DNA of 13,059 nt from Nitrospirota bacterium (GTDB taxonomy: Bacteria; Nitrospirota; Thermodesulfovibrionia; Thermodesulfovibrionales; UBA6898), in contig JAOUFP010000026.1 of the NCBI GenBank assembly GCA_029858145.1, forward strand, positions 1 through 13,059, in the 5' to 3' direction. Made by a program: the position numbers and the translations under genes. The notes below the pieces were generated by a model. The model was not told the DNA's origin. It saw only the letters and a program-made list of their open reading frames with translations, and searched no databases. Of this stretch, positions 12,696 to 13,059 are shown piece after piece. How positions within the stretch are numbered: the stretch's first letter is position 1; every line of letters starts with the position of its first letter.

Positions 12696-13059
12696 CTGTA
12701 GAAAAAGTCCAAAATCAAGCTGCTTCCCTTTTGTTCTGCTCTTTTTCATTTATCCCTTTGTTTTGATTCTTGCTCTTCCCCAAGTTGAGCTTTTTAATGC
12801 CTCAGTCCTGTCCGGGGCAGGGCTATTTTCGGCCCTGATCGGTCTTTATTCTTATGCAAACCCTTCTCCGTATCTGTGAATTTTGATCAGGTTATGAACA
12901 ATGCAGTAGAGCCTCCATTGAGTGCCCACTTTCTTTCCCCCTCGTAAGGAGAATCTGTCCAGTCCCATGGTGGAGCGGATATTGGCAAAGGGCGGCTCGG
13001 CTGTCCCGAGTCTTCTGTTGTAGATGAGTCTGCCCTTTATTGAGTCGATCTTTTGTTTC
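12696..13059 (-). mobile_element. Second copy of the IS, cut by the window edge
   Basis: It starts with the same terminus CTGTAGAAAAAGTCC and continues in the same orientation as copy 1. Scattered substitutions and a 10-bp shorter segment before the transposase stop show that the two copies have diverged and are not a recent duplication or assembly artefact. Confidence 0.88.
12852..13059 (-). CDS. IS1182-type transposase, C-terminal part (runs off window)
   Basis: About 68 C-terminal codons of the transposase of IS copy 2, ending IHRYGEGFA at TAA 12854-12852. The catalytic-glutamate region AEPPFANIRSTMG is present, with Asn in place of the His of copy 1, and SLRGGKKV replaces SLRGKKKV. The visible frame is open, so this copy may also be functional; the rest lies beyond the window. 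Confidence 0.85.
   Translation of the reverse strand, partial: KQKIDSIKGRLIYNRRLGTAEPPFANIRSTMGLDRFSLRGGKKVGTQWRLYCIVHNLIKIHRYGEGFA

Overview
The window joins a bacterial chromosomal segment (about 1-3280) to what reads as an integron gene-cassette array (about 3280-12695), whose cassettes all face the minus strand. The flank is moderately G+C-rich and holds the 3' part of fabD, a convergent lemA-DUF2207 pair with a good ribosome binding site, and the 3' remnant of a GNAT acetyltransferase gene. Protein style and the integron-like architecture suggest a Gram-negative environmental bacterium; the phylum cannot be fixed from this sequence.

From about 3595 upward the sequence is clearly more A+T-rich. 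It consists of short single-gene units separated by 60-120 bp imperfect inverted repeats. On the minus strand each repeat opens with a TAAC-type box and closes with a CGTT-type box, with two complementary arms around a variable centre: the layout of integron attC sites. I mark ten complete sites and two solitary right-hand boxes. Read in cassette order (high to low coordinate) the array holds: IS copy 2 (cut by the window edge), a two-TM unknown protein, a secreted XAC2610-like protein, a membrane protein with an internal duplication, IS copy 1, an RDD-family membrane protein, a secreted TPR protein, a 151-aa unknown, a membrane zinc-ribbon protein, a six-TM protein with a soluble tail, a double-CxxC zinc-ribbon protein, a cassette with no gene, and a prephenate dehydratase-like gene followed by an open hydrophobic frame. 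No integron integrase or attI is in the window; from the orientation they would lie beyond 13059.

The 1.8-kb IS (transposase of IS1182 type) occurs once complete and once partial, in the same orientation. In both cases it ends 4 bp from the same solitary attC right-hand box, which suggests site preference for attC or spread of an IS-carrying cassette. The two copies bracket three cassettes.

The cassette genes do not form a pathway. They are mostly membrane, exported or zinc-ribbon proteins of unknown role, as is usual in chromosomal cassette arrays. The prephenate dehydratase-like gene, with altered motifs, is the one recognisable enzyme among them.
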